Assembly (NCBI GenBank): GCA_023376005.1
Contig: CM042139.1
Coordinates: 135,075,245-135,139,244, forward strand
Source of the DNA: Doryteuthis pealeii
Lineage: Eukaryota > Mollusca > Cephalopoda > Myopsida > Loliginidae
Direction of reading: 5' to 3'
Length of the DNA stretch: 64,000 nucleotides
Shown here piece after piece: positions 63,449-64,000 of the stretch. Numbering within the stretch: position 1 is the first letter of the stretch; each line of letters opens with the position of its first letter. The notes under the pieces were generated by a model. The model was not told where the DNA came from. It was given only the letters and a program-made list of their open reading frames with translations, and did not search any database. Both the position numbers and the translations under genes were made by a program.

Positions 63449-63760
63449 ATTAGGGTGTTAAGAAAGTAATTACACTTTACCTGAGAGAATTTAAAGCAAA
63501 GGTAATTTAGATTCATTAAATATTAGTGTGTTCAGAAAATATTCAAGTTTAATTATAGAGGATTTAAAACATATGTAATATAAATTTATTTAAGTATTAT
63601 CCTGTTCGGAAAATAATTACGCTTCATCCAGAAAGTATACAAAAAAGTTAAATGTATTTAAATATTAGCACGTTGGGAAAGTGATTACGTTTTAGTAGAG
63701 ATGAAACAAAAACGAATCGAAGTTAAATTTATTTAAATTTTAGGGTGTTCGAAAAGGGTC
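63449..63760 (+). repeat. 73-bp tandem repeat, about 4.2 units
   Basis: Units start with ATTAGGGTGTT-like sequence at 63449, 63522, 63596, 63664 and 63739 (spacings 73, 74, 68 and 75). Each has AAGTAATTAC-like and AAATTTATTTAAAT-like blocks. Diverged between units. The start block resembles Tc1/mariner-type termini, but no transposase is present. Confidence 0.85.
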
Positions 63761-64000
63761 AGGAAATAATGAACTTTTACCATATTAGTCCAGTTTAAAG
63801 GTACGGTATTTTTAACCCGAAAGTAAACATTTTACCTCATTTATCCAATGCACTTATTATTGGGAAACAACAAAATGCTGGTAAACAGGATCAAACCTGA
63901 CCCGTTAAAAACACAAACCAATTATGAGTTAAATTTATTCAAATATCAAACAAATTTATCAAAGAGGACGTAAAAACAAATTCATTTATGTAACATATAA
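63761..64000. other. AT-rich DNA, no gene seen
   Basis: The window ends in unassigned AT-rich sequence. Confidence 0.4.

Overview
This window looks like non-genic nuclear DNA from a cephalopod, most probably an octopus. That assignment is inference from repeat content, not from a marker gene. The support is: many copies of one RTE-type LINE with an (ATG)n tail, several tRNA-derived SINE families, degraded Penelope-like, Tc1/mariner, hAT-like and Ty3-like elements, and very dense (TA)n, (CA)n, (GA)n and trinucleotide microsatellites. I found no convincing host protein-coding exon, rRNA gene or functional tRNA gene. Nearly all long open frames come from simple repeats (TA, TG, GA, GGTT) or are retroelement remnants.

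Layout. 0-14 kb: LINE fragments, SINEs, the longest LINE copy (5187-7245, minus strand), a piggyBac-like MITE (9105-9616), and a degenerate 63-bp tandem array (10612-11150). 14-22 kb: AT-rich DNA with large microsatellites and two adjacent perfect hairpins (16125-16227). 21.9-23.7 kb: a 1.8-kb G/T-strand-biased GGTT/GGTC array that is open in several frames. 24-31 kb: AT-rich filler, a deleted mariner element with well-kept terminal inverted repeats (25723-26640), the poly(A)-tailed 3' end of a second LINE type (29010-29379), and a TIR element. 31.5-34.7 kb: a Ty3/Gypsy-like gag remnant followed by a Penelope-like element with reverse transcriptase and GIY-YIG remnants between terminal inverted repeats. 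35-41 kb: SINEs, a 162-bp hAT-like MITE with an exact 8-bp target duplication, and a Tc1 transposase remnant. 41-52 kb: dense microsatellites and several large fold-back structures. 52-64 kb: LINE 3' ends, a mariner transposase C-terminus, and SINEs. It also holds a minus-strand hammerhead-ribozyme motif next to a tRNA-like sequence (61673-61800) and a 73-bp tandem array (63449-63760).

How the parts relate. The RTE LINE occurs as at least 13 copies, all containing only the 3' part, which fits target-primed reverse transcription with 5' truncation. Its 3' end carries trinucleotide and (GA)n tracts that appear to seed microsatellites. Fold-back elements bounded by (TA)n, some with hammerhead-like cores, recall Penelope terminal repeats. 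The strongest candidate for something new is the well-formed hammerhead fold at 61673-61730 in an apparently SINE-like unit.

Limits: all repeat boundaries are by eye. Family names rest on motif recognition, because no database search or folding program was run.
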